The notes: a model not told the origin generated them from the sequence alone. A stretch of 64,000 nucleotides of DNA from Affinirhizobium lemnae (GCF_022968395.1 NZ_JALJQZ010000004.1:115909-179908), one strand, 5' to 3'. Shown: positions 53,140 through 61,931, counted from the first letter of the stretch. Program-made: numbers and translations.

Positions 53140-53761
53140 CCGTGCCGGGCACGATGTCATGCTGAGCAATTCCAGAGGTCCCGAAAGTTTGGTTTCTATC
53201 GGTCAAGCTTTGAAGTGCCGAACCGGAACGGTTTTGCAAGCGGCGCAGTTCGGCGACATTGTCGCTTTGGCTATCCCGCTTTGGGCCTTCTCCGCGATAG
53301 ATCCGGCTCCATTTGAGAACAAGATTGTTCTCGACCTGCTGAACTACTTTCCGCATCGTGATGGGAAGATAGAGATTTTGGATCGGGGCGAAACGACCAC
53401 AAGTGAAATGGTGGCCAAACACTTCGTCGGAGCAAAGCTTATCAAAGCATTTAACGCAATCACTGTCGATGATCTCTATCGCGATCCACGTCCTCGTGGT
53501 CATCAGATACGCCGTGCTTTGCCGATCGCGGGGGACGACAAGACTGCAAAGGAGCAGGCGTCTTTATTCATCAATGATGTTGGCTTTGACGTCGTCGACG
53601 TCGGGCCGTTGGCCGATGGCTGGAAGATTGAACGCTTCCGCCCAGCCTATTGCGTTGCAATGGATAAGGAAACTCTCTTTCGGACACTGGCGGATACCAG
53701 CCGCGGCACGAGAGTGCCTGACGGCTATTGGTTGAAGCATCGACCAATTACTTTGGTATGA
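53081..53761 (+). CDS. F420-dependent-NADP-oxidoreductase-like reductase (NPN family)
   Basis: The protein has 226 residues from ATG 53081, with GGAG six bases upstream and inside the end of the PPTase gene. The N-terminal Rossmann domain is NIGIIGAGAMAQTLAYHINRAGHDV, followed by LSNSRGPESL. The middle AIPLWAFSAI and NAITVDDLYRDPRP resemble the PF03807-type coenzyme F420-dependent NADP oxidoreductases found in bacteria that lack F420 and use NADPH. It probably performs a last reduction or recycles cofactor. It is the final gene of the cluster. Confidence 0.87.
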   Translation: MNIGIIGAGAMAQTLAYHINRAGHDVMLSNSRGPESLVSIGQALKCRTGTVLQAAQFGDIVALAIPLWAFSAIDPAPFENKIVLDLLNYFPHRDGKIEILDRGETTTSEMVAKHFVGAKLIKAFNAITVDDLYRDPRPRGHQIRRALPIAGDDKTAKEQASLFINDVGFDVVDVGPLADGWKIERFRPAYCVAMDKETLFRTLADTSRGTRVPDGYWLKHRPITLV

Positions 53762-54007
53762 GAACGATCATTTCAAATCAGGTGGTTTTTTGACCCACCG
53801 CCACTGCCGTCCGGTTTAGGAAAATGGTAGCGGCAAGGCCACTTGCCTTGGGTCGCGTGCCGATAGGTCCAGGCTGTCCTCAAGTGATGGGGATCGGCCT
53901 GGCCTATCCAAGCAACCGTTGGAAGACCAGTGTAGGGCGAGCCGCTTTAGCCGCGAAGACGGACATACGGGTTACAGAAAACCGATGGATGGTGCCGGTA
54001 CACTTCG

Positions 54008-54700
54008 CTAAGCGGATTCACCAATTAGGAGAGATTTGGCAATTCTTGCTGCTTCCTTGATGTGGGTACGACATGCCATCTCTGCGCCAGCCGCATCGTT
54101 GTTGCGTATTGCGTCAAAGATCTCATGAATCCGGGCTGGCCCCGATACTGTGCGGTTGATAGTCGAGAGCGTCATGACGCGTAAACGTGAAATTCGTCCG
54201 TTGAGGCGGTTGACGATTTCCCAGGCAATGATGTGGCCACCAGCCTCGAACATCACTTTGTAGAACTCGTATGTTGCATCGAGAATCGCTGGGGGCGAGT
54301 GGATCCTTGATGTCCGATCCAGTTCTTCGAGTGCCGAGGCAAGCTTCGTCTTAATCGTTTCATCGGCTCGCCTTGCGCAATCTGCTGCCGCCGTTGCTTC
54401 GAGTGCCAGGCGGATCTCATAGATCTGTCGGGCATCCTCCCAGCTGATCTGCGCGACCGTGGGTCCGTGCTTGGCGACGTTTTCGACCAGGCCCTCGGAC
54501 TCCAGATGGCGAATAACTTCACGGATCACCGAGCGGGAGACCCCCATCTGCTCACAAAGGTTCCGCTCCACGAGACGCTGCCCTGGTTCGAAGAGGCCTG
54601 AGATGATGGCACGGCGCAGCCGATCGAGGGCTATTTCCCTCAAGGTTGCGGGTGGGGTCTCGATCCTGAGATCGGAAAAGTGTTGATCTTGTTTCAGCAT
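54008..54700 (-). CDS. GntR-family regulator, FCD (FadR) subgroup
   Basis: The 230-residue protein has an N-terminal winged HTH at about 15-75 (RRAIISGLFEPGQRLVERNLCEQMGVSRSVIREVIRHLESEG), then an all-helical FCD effector domain with metal-ligand His/Asp-type positions (HEIFDAIRNNDAAGAEMACRTHI). It is divergent from the AA_synth/LLM operon, whose promoter carries a TGGTATACCA palindrome. Repression of that operon, relieved by its substrate, is inferred. Confidence 0.92.
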   Translation of the reverse strand: MLKQDQHFSDLRIETPPATLREIALDRLRRAIISGLFEPGQRLVERNLCEQMGVSRSVIREVIRHLESEGLVENVAKHGPTVAQISWEDARQIYEIRLALEATAAADCARRADETIKTKLASALEELDRTSRIHSPPAILDATYEFYKVMFEAGGHIIAWEIVNRLNGRISRLRVMTLSTINRTVSGPARIHEIFDAIRNNDAAGAEMACRTHIKEAARIAKSLLIGESA

Positions 54701-54738
54701 GCTTTTCCTTAACGCTGAAATTTGTCAGGGGCAAGGTC

Positions 54739-54764
54739 TTGACACGTTGTCTTATGGTATACCA
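54739..54764 (+). promoter_or_regulatory. Promoter element with GntR-type operator
   Basis: TTGACA at 54739-54744 is a good -35 box. The perfect palindrome TGGTATACCA (54755-54764) lies where RNA polymerase would bind and fits the T-GT-AC-A plan of FCD GntR sites. It is 33 bases before the TTG start of the first operon gene and 55-64 bases from the GntR start. Confidence 0.55.
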
Positions 54765-54796
54765 ACATGTGGCATACATAATATGAGGAGACGGCT

Positions 54797-55399
54797 TTGG
54801 TTCCGGTCATTCGCAAAACGCTACTTCACATCGAAACCACGCTCATCGAAGGTGGCAAGGCGGCCGCGACTCCTCTGAAGCTGATAGCGGCCATCGCCGT
54901 CCTGAAAAACCCTTGGGCAGGGCATGGCTTCGTCGAAGATCTGAAGCCAGAGATCCATGCTGCAGCTCCGGTGCTGGGTGCACTCCTGACCAAAATGATC
55001 CTCGACGTGACGGGATCCGGTGAGGCTGTTGAAGCCTATGGCAAGGCCGCAGTCGTCGGTCTTGACGGCGAAGTCGAACATGCCTCGGCCCTGATCCATA
55101 CCCTTCGTTTCGGTAACCACTATCGCCAGGCCGTCGGTGCTAAATCCTATCTCGCCTTCTGCAATACCCGGGGCGGTGCCAATGCGCCGATCATGATCCC
55201 GCTAATGGACAAGAACGACGAGGGCCGTCGCTCCCACTACCTGACGATCCAGTGCGCCATCCCCGACGCCCCTGCAGCGGATGAGATCGTTGTAGCTCTC
55301 GGTGCATCGATCGGCGGACGCCCGCATCATCGCATTGGCGACCGTTATCAGGACCTCAAGGAGCTGGGCAACGATGTCCATAATCCCGCAGCGGTCTGA
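54797..55399 (+). CDS. AA_synth (DUF1185) family protein
   Basis: The 200-residue protein starts at TTG 54797 seven bases after GAGGAG; no ATG is placed as well. It matches the amino acid synthesis (PF06684) family by NPWAGHGFVEDL, ASALIHTLRFGNHYRQAVGAKSYLAFCNTRGG and IGDRYQDLKELG. The family's name is historical and its reaction is unknown; members regularly sit beside LLM monooxygenases and flavin reductases. It is the first gene of the operon and overlaps the hydrolase by 26 bases. Confidence 0.88.
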   Translation: MVPVIRKTLLHIETTLIEGGKAAATPLKLIAAIAVLKNPWAGHGFVEDLKPEIHAAAPVLGALLTKMILDVTGSGEAVEAYGKAAVVGLDGEVEHASALIHTLRFGNHYRQAVGAKSYLAFCNTRGGANAPIMIPLMDKNDEGRRSHYLTIQCAIPDAPAADEIVVALGASIGGRPHHRIGDRYQDLKELGNDVHNPAAV

Positions 55400-56186
55400 G
55401 ACCCCGTCGGGCACGGCTTATGTCGCGGTCGGACGCGGCGAGCCGCTGGTCCTGATCCATGGTGTTGGCATGAAGCTTGAAGCCTGGAGTCCGCAGATCG
55501 AGACGCTGTGCGAAAGTTTTGAAGTGATCGCTGCGGATTTGCCTGGACATGGCGACAGCACACCACTTCCGGAGATGGCAGAACTTACCGATTTCGTTCG
55601 CCGCTTTTCGATCTTCCTTGACGAGATCGATCGTGGTCCGGCCAGCGTTGTCGGCCATTCCATGGGTGCGTTGATTGCTGGGGGGCTGGCCGTGGAGGCG
55701 CCGTCGAAAGTATGCCGGGTGGCTTTGCTGAATGGTGTGCACCGTCGCGATGCTTTCGCCCGCGAAGCCGTTAGACAACGCGCCGCCGAAATCGAGACCG
55801 GTGACTTTAACCGCGAAGCGCCGCTGCGCCGGTGGTTCGGCGAGGGGCACGAGCATGAGGCAGCCTATACGCTGACCCGGCAACTTCTCGCAGCAGTGGA
55901 CCAGCGTGGCTATGCGACCGCCTATCATGCCTTTGCCAATGGAGACGCTATTTATGCCGATCGCTGGCCTGAAGTCGCCTGTCCCGCTCTCTTCCTGACA
56001 GGGGAGGGAGATCCCAATTCGACGCCGGACATGGCACACGCCATGGCAGCGGCGACCCGCTTGGGTAGAGCGGTCATCGTCCCGGGGCATCGCCATATGG
56101 TCAACCTGACAGCGCCGCAGCCCGTGAATAATGCGCTTTGCGACTGGATGACCTGGACCATGGAGGAAGTCTGTCATGACGCATGA
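55374..56186 (+). CDS. Alpha/beta hydrolase
   Basis: The protein has 270 residues from MSIIPQRSETPSGTAYVAVG; the longer frame from 55302 runs deep inside the previous gene. Oxyanion motif LVLIHGVGMKLEAW, nucleophile Ser in VVGHSMGALIAGG, acid Asp in LTGEGDPNSTPDM and His in VPGHRHMVNL complete a normal triad. It would hydrolyse an ester or C-C/amide bond of an oxygenation product, like RutD in pyrimidine use. The end overlaps the flavin reductase gene by 11 bases. Confidence 0.9.
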   Translation: MSIIPQRSETPSGTAYVAVGRGEPLVLIHGVGMKLEAWSPQIETLCESFEVIAADLPGHGDSTPLPEMAELTDFVRRFSIFLDEIDRGPASVVGHSMGALIAGGLAVEAPSKVCRVALLNGVHRRDAFAREAVRQRAAEIETGDFNREAPLRRWFGEGHEHEAAYTLTRQLLAAVDQRGYATAYHAFANGDAIYADRWPEVACPALFLTGEGDPNSTPDMAHAMAAATRLGRAVIVPGHRHMVNLTAPQPVNNALCDWMTWTMEEVCHDA

Positions 56187-57102
56187 TCTGCGTGCCTTGA
56201 GAAATGCCTTTGGTGCCTTCCTGACCGGCATTACCGTGGTGACCACCCGTAATGATACAGGTGACCCGATCGGCTTCACCGCCAACTCCTTCACCAGCGT
56301 CTCGCTGGCCCCGCCGCTTCTTCTTGTCTGCCTTGCCAAGACATCGCGCAATTTCGATGCCGTGACGCGCTCGACCGGGTTTGCCGTCAACATTCTCTCG
56401 GAGGCGCAGAAGGATGTTTCGAACACCTTTGCCCGACCGGTCGAGGATCGGTTCGCCGCGGTCTCTTGGCGTGATGGTCCTCATGGCTCGCCAATATTTT
56501 CCGATGTGTCCGCGTGGTTTGACTGTTCCACCCACCAGGTGATTGAGGCCGGTGACCATGTCATCCTGATCGGGCGGGTTGAGGCCTTCGAGGACACCGG
56601 CCTGGCCGGTCTCGGTTATGCACGGGGTGGCTATTTCTCGCCGGCCCTCTCGGGCAAGGCTTTGCTGGCCGGTCACGACATGCCGCAGACACTGGGCGCG
56701 GTCGCAGAACGAGACGGCGAAGTCGTGTTACAGGAATCGGCCGACGGCATGCTTCGCCTTCCGTCAATCGAGCTGGACAACGGTGGCGAAGGCGTCGACG
56801 CCCTGTTCGGCCACCTGCGTGACCTTTGCTGCCTCCCGGTCGCTCCGGGTCTGGTCTACTCCATCTATGAAGACACCCAGGCGCGTCGCCAACACGTCAT
56901 CTACAGAGCCACGCTCGGCGAAGGCGAGATCGCGGGCGCAAAGCTTTACCCCGTCGATGCCTTGCCGCTCGAACGTGTCGCCGATCGGGCAACGCGGGAT
57001 GTGCTGACGCGCTACGCCCAGGAATCAAGCCTCGGTAATTTCGGGATCTATGTCGGAAATCAGGAAAAGGGCCGGGTGCATGCCCAGGTGGCCAGAGGAT
57101 AG
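56176..57102 (+). CDS. Flavin reductase-domain protein (FMN reductase with extra C-terminal domain)
   Basis: The protein has 308 residues. The first 165 form a flavin reductase-like split barrel (LRNAFGAFLTGITVVTT, GFTANSFTSVSLAPPLLLVCL, NFDAVTRSTGFAVNIL). A further 140 residues (SIELDNGGEGVDALFGHLRDLC, RRQHVIYRATLGEGEIAG) are unusual for simple RutF/HpaC-type reductases and may be a regulatory or NUDIX-like domain. It supplies reduced FMN to the LLM monooxygenase encoded four bases downstream. Confidence 0.88.
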   Translation: MTHDLRALRNAFGAFLTGITVVTTRNDTGDPIGFTANSFTSVSLAPPLLLVCLAKTSRNFDAVTRSTGFAVNILSEAQKDVSNTFARPVEDRFAAVSWRDGPHGSPIFSDVSAWFDCSTHQVIEAGDHVILIGRVEAFEDTGLAGLGYARGGYFSPALSGKALLAGHDMPQTLGAVAERDGEVVLQESADGMLRLPSIELDNGGEGVDALFGHLRDLCCLPVAPGLVYSIYEDTQARRQHVIYRATLGEGEIAGAKLYPVDALPLERVADRATRDVLTRYAQESSLGNFGIYVGNQEKGRVHAQVARG

Positions 57103-57105
57103 ACC

Positions 57106-58143
57106 ATGAAGTTCTCGCTCTTCGTCCACATGGAACGGCTGAATGCCAGCCAGACGCACGAGCAGCTCTATGACGAGTTCATCCAGCTCTGCGAAATCGC
57201 CGATCGTGGCGGCATGCATGCGATCTGGACCGGTGAGCACCATGCTATGGACTTCACCATCGCACCCAATCCCTTCATCAACCTCGCGGACCTTGCGCGG
57301 CGGACACAGAATGTTCGCCTGGGTACCGGAACGGTAATCGCCCCCTTCTGGCATCCGATCAAACTCGCTGGTGAAGTGGCGATGACCGATATCATTTCTG
57401 GCGGGCGGCTCGATGTTGGCATCGCCCGCGGCGCCTATGGCTTTGAATACGAGCGCCTGCTACCGGGCCTTGATGCCTGGGGCGCTGGCCAGCGCATGCG
57501 CGAGCTTATTCCGGCGGTCAAGGGGATCTGGGCTGGTGATTACGCTCATCAGGGCGAGTTCTGGCAGTTTCCGTCCACGACCTCGGCACCCAAGCCGATA
57601 CAGCAGCCGCATCCGCCGATTTGGGTCGCGGCGCGCGATCCCAACAGCCACGAATTCGCGGTTTCCAATGGCTGCAACGTTCAGGTGACGCCGCTGTGGA
57701 ACGGTGATTTGGAAATTGAGGCGCTGATGGGCCGGTTCAACACCGCCTGCGAAAAAGCCCCCGGGCAGACGCGGCCGAAAATTATGCTATTGCTGCACAC
57801 CTACGTGGCCGCCGATGCAAGCGATGTCGAAACCGCAAGCCGCGAAGTGAGCGTTTACTACAACTACTTCTCCGCCTGGTTTAAAAATGAAAAACCGATC
57901 CAGCAGGGCCTCATCGAGCGGCTTTCGGACGAGGAGATGGCCGCCAATGCTACGCTGTCGCCGGAGGTGATGCGGCGCAATCTGCCGATCGGTACGGCCG
58001 ATGAAGTGGTTGTCCGGCTAAAGGCCTACGAGGCGCTAGGCTACGACGAATACTCTTTGTGGATCGATACCGGCATGTCCTTCGAGCGTAAGAAGGCCTC
58101 GCTGGAGCGGTTCATCGCCCACGTCATGCCGGCTTTCGGCTGA
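57106..58143 (+). CDS. LLM-class flavin-dependent monooxygenase
   Basis: The 345-residue luciferase-like TIM barrel has WTGEHHAMDFTIAPNPFI, RLGTGTVIAPFWHPIKLAGE, SGGRLDVGIARGAYGFEY and, at the end, GYDEYSLWIDTGMSFERKKASLERF. It uses FMNH2 from the neighbouring reductase to insert oxygen into an organic substrate; relatives cleave C-N or C-S bonds (RutA, NtaA, SsuD, DszA). The substrate is unknown. It is central to the operon and followed by aldehyde dehydrogenase. Confidence 0.92.
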   Translation: MKFSLFVHMERLNASQTHEQLYDEFIQLCEIADRGGMHAIWTGEHHAMDFTIAPNPFINLADLARRTQNVRLGTGTVIAPFWHPIKLAGEVAMTDIISGGRLDVGIARGAYGFEYERLLPGLDAWGAGQRMRELIPAVKGIWAGDYAHQGEFWQFPSTTSAPKPIQQPHPPIWVAARDPNSHEFAVSNGCNVQVTPLWNGDLEIEALMGRFNTACEKAPGQTRPKIMLLLHTYVAADASDVETASREVSVYYNYFSAWFKNEKPIQQGLIERLSDEEMAANATLSPEVMRRNLPIGTADEVVVRLKAYEALGYDEYSLWIDTGMSFERKKASLERFIAHVMPAFG

Positions 58144-58152
58144 GGAGGGACG

Positions 58153-59616
58153 ATGCAGCGCTTCCAGCAATTCATCAACGGATCTTTTGAGGACGGTAGC
58201 GGTCGCTTCGAAAGTCTGGATCCCGCGACAGGCAAGCCCTGGGCCGAGATGCCGGAGGCGCGCGAAGCTGATGTTGACCGTGCGGTGGACGCGGCGGAAA
58301 CGGCATTGCTGGATGGACCCTGGGCCGCGATGACGGCGACCTGGCGCGGCAAGCTGCTCTACAAACTGGCCGATCTGATTGCCGCCAACGCGCAGAAGCT
58401 GGCGGAGCTCGAAACCCGCGATACCGGGAAAATCATCCGTGAGACTTCGGCGCAGATCGCCTATGTCGCTGACTATTACCGATATTATGCGGGTCTTGCG
58501 GACAAGATCGAGGGTGCCTATCTCTCGATCGACAAGCCGGACATGGATGTCTGGCTCAGGCGGGAGCCTGCTGGTGTGGTGGCCGCGATCGTGCCGTGGA
58601 ACAGCCAGCTATTTCTTTCGGCAGTCAAGCTTGGTCCGGCGCTTGCAGCGGGTTGCACGCTGGTGGTCAAGGCGTCGGAAGACGGACCTGCGCCGCTTCT
58701 GGAGTTCGCCCGGCTCGTGCATCAAGCCGGCTTTCCAGCCGGGGTAGTCAATATTCTCACCGGCTTCGGTCCGTCCTGCGGCTCGGCACTCACGCGCCAT
58801 GCCAAGATCGCGCACATCGCCTTCACCGGAGGGCCTGCAACGGCTTCTGCCGTTGTCCGCAATTCCGCCGAGAACCTCGCAAGCACGTCGCTCGAACTTG
58901 GCGGCAAATCACCCTTCATCGTTTTTGCCGACGCCGATCTGGAGAGTGCGGCCAATGCCCAAGTGGCGGGCATCTTTGCAGCGACCGGACAATCCTGCGT
59001 CGCCGGCTCCCGGCTGATCGTCGAGGCTTCCGTCAAGGAGCGTTTCCTATCAATCCTGAAGGCAAAGGCCGATACCATTCGCATCGGATTGCCGCTAGAC
59101 ATGGCTACGGAAGTTGGGCCGCTCTGTACGGAGCGACAACGCCTGCTGATAGAAGCGACAGTGCAGGCTTCTCTCGATGCCGGGGCGAAACTGGTGGCCG
59201 GGGGCAGCAGGCCCAGGGATGAAGGCTATTATTATGCCCCGACCATTCTCGATTGCGACGGTGTCATATCGCCTTCCGTCGAAACGGAACTCTTCGGACC
59301 CGTGCTATCGGTCCTCTCCTTCGAGACGGAAGACGAGGCCGTGAGGCTTGCGAATGATACGCGCTATGGTCTTGCAGCAGGCGTCTTCACGCAGAACCTG
59401 ACCCGCGCGCATCGGATGATCAAGCGCATCCGCGCCGGTATCGTCTGGGTCAACACCTATCGTGCCGTTTCACCAATGGCGCCATTCGGCGGCTTCGGCC
59501 AGTCCGGGCACGGACGCGAAGGCGGTCTTCAGGCAGCACTCGATTATACTCGCACCAAGACAGTCTGGGTGCGCACAGCCGACGATCCCATACCCGATCC
59601 CTTCGTGATGCGGTGA
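58153..59616 (+). CDS. NAD(P)-dependent aldehyde dehydrogenase
   Basis: The protein has 487 residues. Motifs are IVPWNSQLFLSAVKLGPALAAG, FTGGPATASAVV, LELGGKSPFIVFADADLE (Glu) and GIFAATGQSCVAGSRL (catalytic Cys). WN is followed by SQLF rather than the usual FP, as in some aromatic and carnitine-pathway ALDHs. It begins nine bases after the LLM gene, so it likely oxidises the aldehyde left by oxygenation or hydrolysis. Confidence 0.93.
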   Translation: MQRFQQFINGSFEDGSGRFESLDPATGKPWAEMPEAREADVDRAVDAAETALLDGPWAAMTATWRGKLLYKLADLIAANAQKLAELETRDTGKIIRETSAQIAYVADYYRYYAGLADKIEGAYLSIDKPDMDVWLRREPAGVVAAIVPWNSQLFLSAVKLGPALAAGCTLVVKASEDGPAPLLEFARLVHQAGFPAGVVNILTGFGPSCGSALTRHAKIAHIAFTGGPATASAVVRNSAENLASTSLELGGKSPFIVFADADLESAANAQVAGIFAATGQSCVAGSRLIVEASVKERFLSILKAKADTIRIGLPLDMATEVGPLCTERQRLLIEATVQASLDAGAKLVAGGSRPRDEGYYYAPTILDCDGVISPSVETELFGPVLSVLSFETEDEAVRLANDTRYGLAAGVFTQNLTRAHRMIKRIRAGIVWVNTYRAVSPMAPFGGFGQSGHGREGGLQAALDYTRTKTVWVRTADDPIPDPFVMR

Positions 59617-59620
59617 GCCG

Positions 59621-59950
59621 ATGTATTACGAGATCCGAACCTACCGCTTGAAGAATGGCGCCATACCCGAATACCTGAAGCTTGTCGAGGAAGAGGGGAT
59701 TGCGATCCAGAGGAGCCATCTTGGTCATCTCGTCGGCTATTTCCATTCCGAGATCGGTCTGATCAATGAGATTGTTCACATTTGGGCCTTTACCAGCCTT
59801 GACGATCGACAGGCACGACGTGATGCGCTGATGGCGGACCCCGCCTGGCGCGCCTTCCTCCCCAAAATTCGCGACCTGATCGAGGTCGCAAACAACAAGA
59901 TAATGAAGCCGACGGCCTTCTCGCCGCTCGGATCAAGCGTGCCTGCATGA
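59621..59950 (+). CDS. NIPSNAP family protein
   Basis: The 109-residue protein begins MYYEIRTYRLKNGAIPEYLKL and matches the NIPSNAP dimeric alpha-beta barrel (GYFHSEIGLINEIVHIWAFTSLDDRQARRDALMADPAW). The fold is related to Dabb. Bacterial members often occur in catabolic operons without known chemistry. It starts four bases after the ALDH stop. Confidence 0.92.
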   Translation: MYYEIRTYRLKNGAIPEYLKLVEEEGIAIQRSHLGHLVGYFHSEIGLINEIVHIWAFTSLDDRQARRDALMADPAWRAFLPKIRDLIEVANNKIMKPTAFSPLGSSVPA

Positions 59951-59985
59951 AACAGAAAAAATGAATAATAACGGAGAACGGGAAC

Positions 59986-60996
59986 ATGAAAAAACAACTG
60001 GTAGCCACAGTCTTCACCGCTCTGGTCGGTCTCTCTGGTTCGGCCATGGCCGATGAGATGGTATTCACCAGCTGGGGTGGCACTACTCAGGACGCCCAGA
60101 AGACGCATTGGGCGGACAGCTTCACGAGCAAGACCAAAATTGCAGTCATACAGGACGGTCCGACCGACTACGGCAAGATCAAGGCCATGGTCGAAGCTGG
60201 TAGTGTCACATGGGATGTGGTCGACGTCGAGGGCGACTACGCCGTTCAAGCGGGCAAAGCGGGTTTGCTGGAGCCGCTCGACTTTTCGATCATCGACAAG
60301 TCCAGGCTCGATCCGCGCTTCGTCACGGACTATTCCGTCGGCAGCTTTTATTATTCCTTCGTCATCGGCTGCAACAAGACAGCGGCCGGAGCCTGCCCGA
60401 AGACCTGGGCCGATCTGTTCAATACGGTCAAGTTCCCCGGTAAGCGCGCCTTTTATAAGTGGTCGGCACCTGGTGTAATCGAGGCTGCACTGCTGGCCGA
60501 TGGTGTTGCCGCCGACAAACTTTATCCGCTCGATCTCGATCGTGCGTTCAAGAAGCTCGACAGCATCAAGGCGGACATCGTCTGGTGGGATGGGGGTGCA
60601 GCATCGCAGCAGCTCCTTGCGTCTGGCGAAGCACCCTTCGGCTCGTTTTGGAATGGACGCCTGACGGCCCTCGCCGCGACAGGCGTGACGGTCGAAACCT
60701 CCTGGGACCAGAACATCACCGCTGCCGATTCCCTCGTCGTCCCCAAGGGTGCGAAGAACAAGAAGGCGGCCATGAAATTCATCGCTCATGCGACGGCAGA
60801 TATGCAGCAGTCCCAATTTGCCATGGAAACGGGCTACGCTCCGACCAATCTCGACGCCAGCCGTCTCATGGATGAGGCTGTCCGCAGGACCCTGCCAGAC
60901 ATGCAGGCCAAGAGCCAGGTCAATGCCGACATGAACTACTGGGCCGTCAATCGCGACGAGATCGGCAAGCGCTGGTACAGCTGGCAGGCCAAGTAA
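59986..60996 (+). CDS. ABC transporter substrate-binding protein, PotD-like
   Basis: The protein has 336 residues with a Sec signal peptide (KKQLVATVFTALVGLSGSAMA, cleavage after about residue 22). MVFTSWGGTTQDAQK opens the mature domain as in spermidine/putrescine-type binding proteins. VTWDVVDVEGDYAVQ and WNGRLTALAATGVTV follow. The ligand is probably small and cationic or amide-like. It ends 53 bases before the first permease, with a strong hairpin between. Confidence 0.93.
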   Translation: MKKQLVATVFTALVGLSGSAMADEMVFTSWGGTTQDAQKTHWADSFTSKTKIAVIQDGPTDYGKIKAMVEAGSVTWDVVDVEGDYAVQAGKAGLLEPLDFSIIDKSRLDPRFVTDYSVGSFYYSFVIGCNKTAAGACPKTWADLFNTVKFPGKRAFYKWSAPGVIEAALLADGVAADKLYPLDLDRAFKKLDSIKADIVWWDGGAASQQLLASGEAPFGSFWNGRLTALAATGVTVETSWDQNITAADSLVVPKGAKNKKAAMKFIAHATADMQQSQFAMETGYAPTNLDASRLMDEAVRRTLPDMQAKSQVNADMNYWAVNRDEIGKRWYSWQAK

Positions 60997-61004
60997 GGGA
61001 CAAT

Positions 61005-61027
61005 GTCGGCCGATCCGATCGGCCGAC
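61005..61027 (+). promoter_or_regulatory. Intercistronic hairpin after binding-protein gene
   Basis: GTCGGCCGAT and ATCGGCCGAC form a perfect 10-bp stem with a 3-base loop. It probably stabilises the binding-protein message and reduces permease expression. Confidence 0.65.
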
Positions 61028-61049
61028 CCACCACAAGTGGGGCAACAGC

Positions 61050-61919
61050 ATGGCCATTCTCGCAACAGCTGGCAGAGACAACGGCAGGCGCCGCACATTA
61101 CAGAAGCGCAAAAGCGGCTTTTCGTTCGCCGTTCCGGCGCTGCTGCTGATCATCCTGTTTTTCGTTACGCCCGTGCTCGGTCTTCTGTTGCGCAGTGTGA
61201 CGGAGCCGGAACTCGGTCTGCAGAATTATGCCGAACTGATCGGCAGCGGTACCTATATGCGCATCTTCGCCAATACCTTCCTGGTGGCTGGAGTGGTAAC
61301 CGCGCTGTCGGTCGTGATCGGCTATCCCGTGGCCTGGGCGCTGGTCGTCATGCCGCGTTACTGGTCGCAAGTGGTTTTCGCCATCATCATCCTGTCGATG
61401 TGGACCAACCTGCTGGCCCGTACATACGCCTGGATGGTTCTCTTGCAGCGGACGGGTGTGATTAACAAGACGCTGATGGGCCTGGGTCTGATCGACACCC
61501 CGCTGACGCTGGTCAACAACCTCGTCGGAGTTACGATTGGCATGACCTATATCATGCTGCCCTTTGTCATCTTGCCGCTTGTTGGCGTCATCCGCTCGAT
61601 CGATCCTGCCATTTTGAGAGCCGGCGCCCTGTGTGGTGCCAATCGTCTGCAATGCTTCACCCATATTCTCCTTCCCCTGTCCCTACCGGGCGTCGCGGCA
61701 GGCGCCCTGATGGTCTTCGTCATGGCGCTAGGCTATTACGTCACTCCCGCGCTGCTCGGCGGAACGGCGAACATGATGCTGGCCGAGATGATCGCTCAAT
61801 TTGTCCAGTCCCTGGTCAACTGGGGAATGGGTGGGGCAGCCGCCTTCGTGCTGCTCGTCGTCACCCTTCTGCTTTACGCCGTGCTGTTGCGCTTCTTCGG
61901 CGCAAGCCGAATCGGATGA
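61050..61919 (+). CDS. ABC transporter permease, PotB-like
   Basis: The 289-residue permease has six membrane segments after a basic N-terminus (RRRTLQKRKSGFSFAVPALLLIILF). The EAA-type loop reads RAGALCGANRLQCFTHILLPLSLPG and contacts the ATPase. It pairs with the PotC-like permease 12 bases downstream. Confidence 0.93.
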   Translation: MAILATAGRDNGRRRTLQKRKSGFSFAVPALLLIILFFVTPVLGLLLRSVTEPELGLQNYAELIGSGTYMRIFANTFLVAGVVTALSVVIGYPVAWALVVMPRYWSQVVFAIIILSMWTNLLARTYAWMVLLQRTGVINKTLMGLGLIDTPLTLVNNLVGVTIGMTYIMLPFVILPLVGVIRSIDPAILRAGALCGANRLQCFTHILLPLSLPGVAAGALMVFVMALGYYVTPALLGGTANMMLAEMIAQFVQSLVNWGMGGAAAFVLLVVTLLLYAVLLRFFGASRIG

Positions 61920-61931
61920 GGAGAAACCGCC

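Noticed and set aside
53770..53805. Possible terminator GGTGG...CCACC after the biosynthetic cluster
   Set aside because: The stem is only five base pairs and the T-run is in the loop rather than after the stem, so it was not called.
53824..54060. ORF of 78 codons between the biosynthetic cluster and the GntR gene
   Set aside because: It runs antisense into the end of the GntR gene and has no family-like pattern.
59776..61098. 440-codon minus-strand ORF over the PotD-like gene
   Set aside because: It is the antisense shadow of a binding protein with a good signal peptide and operon context.
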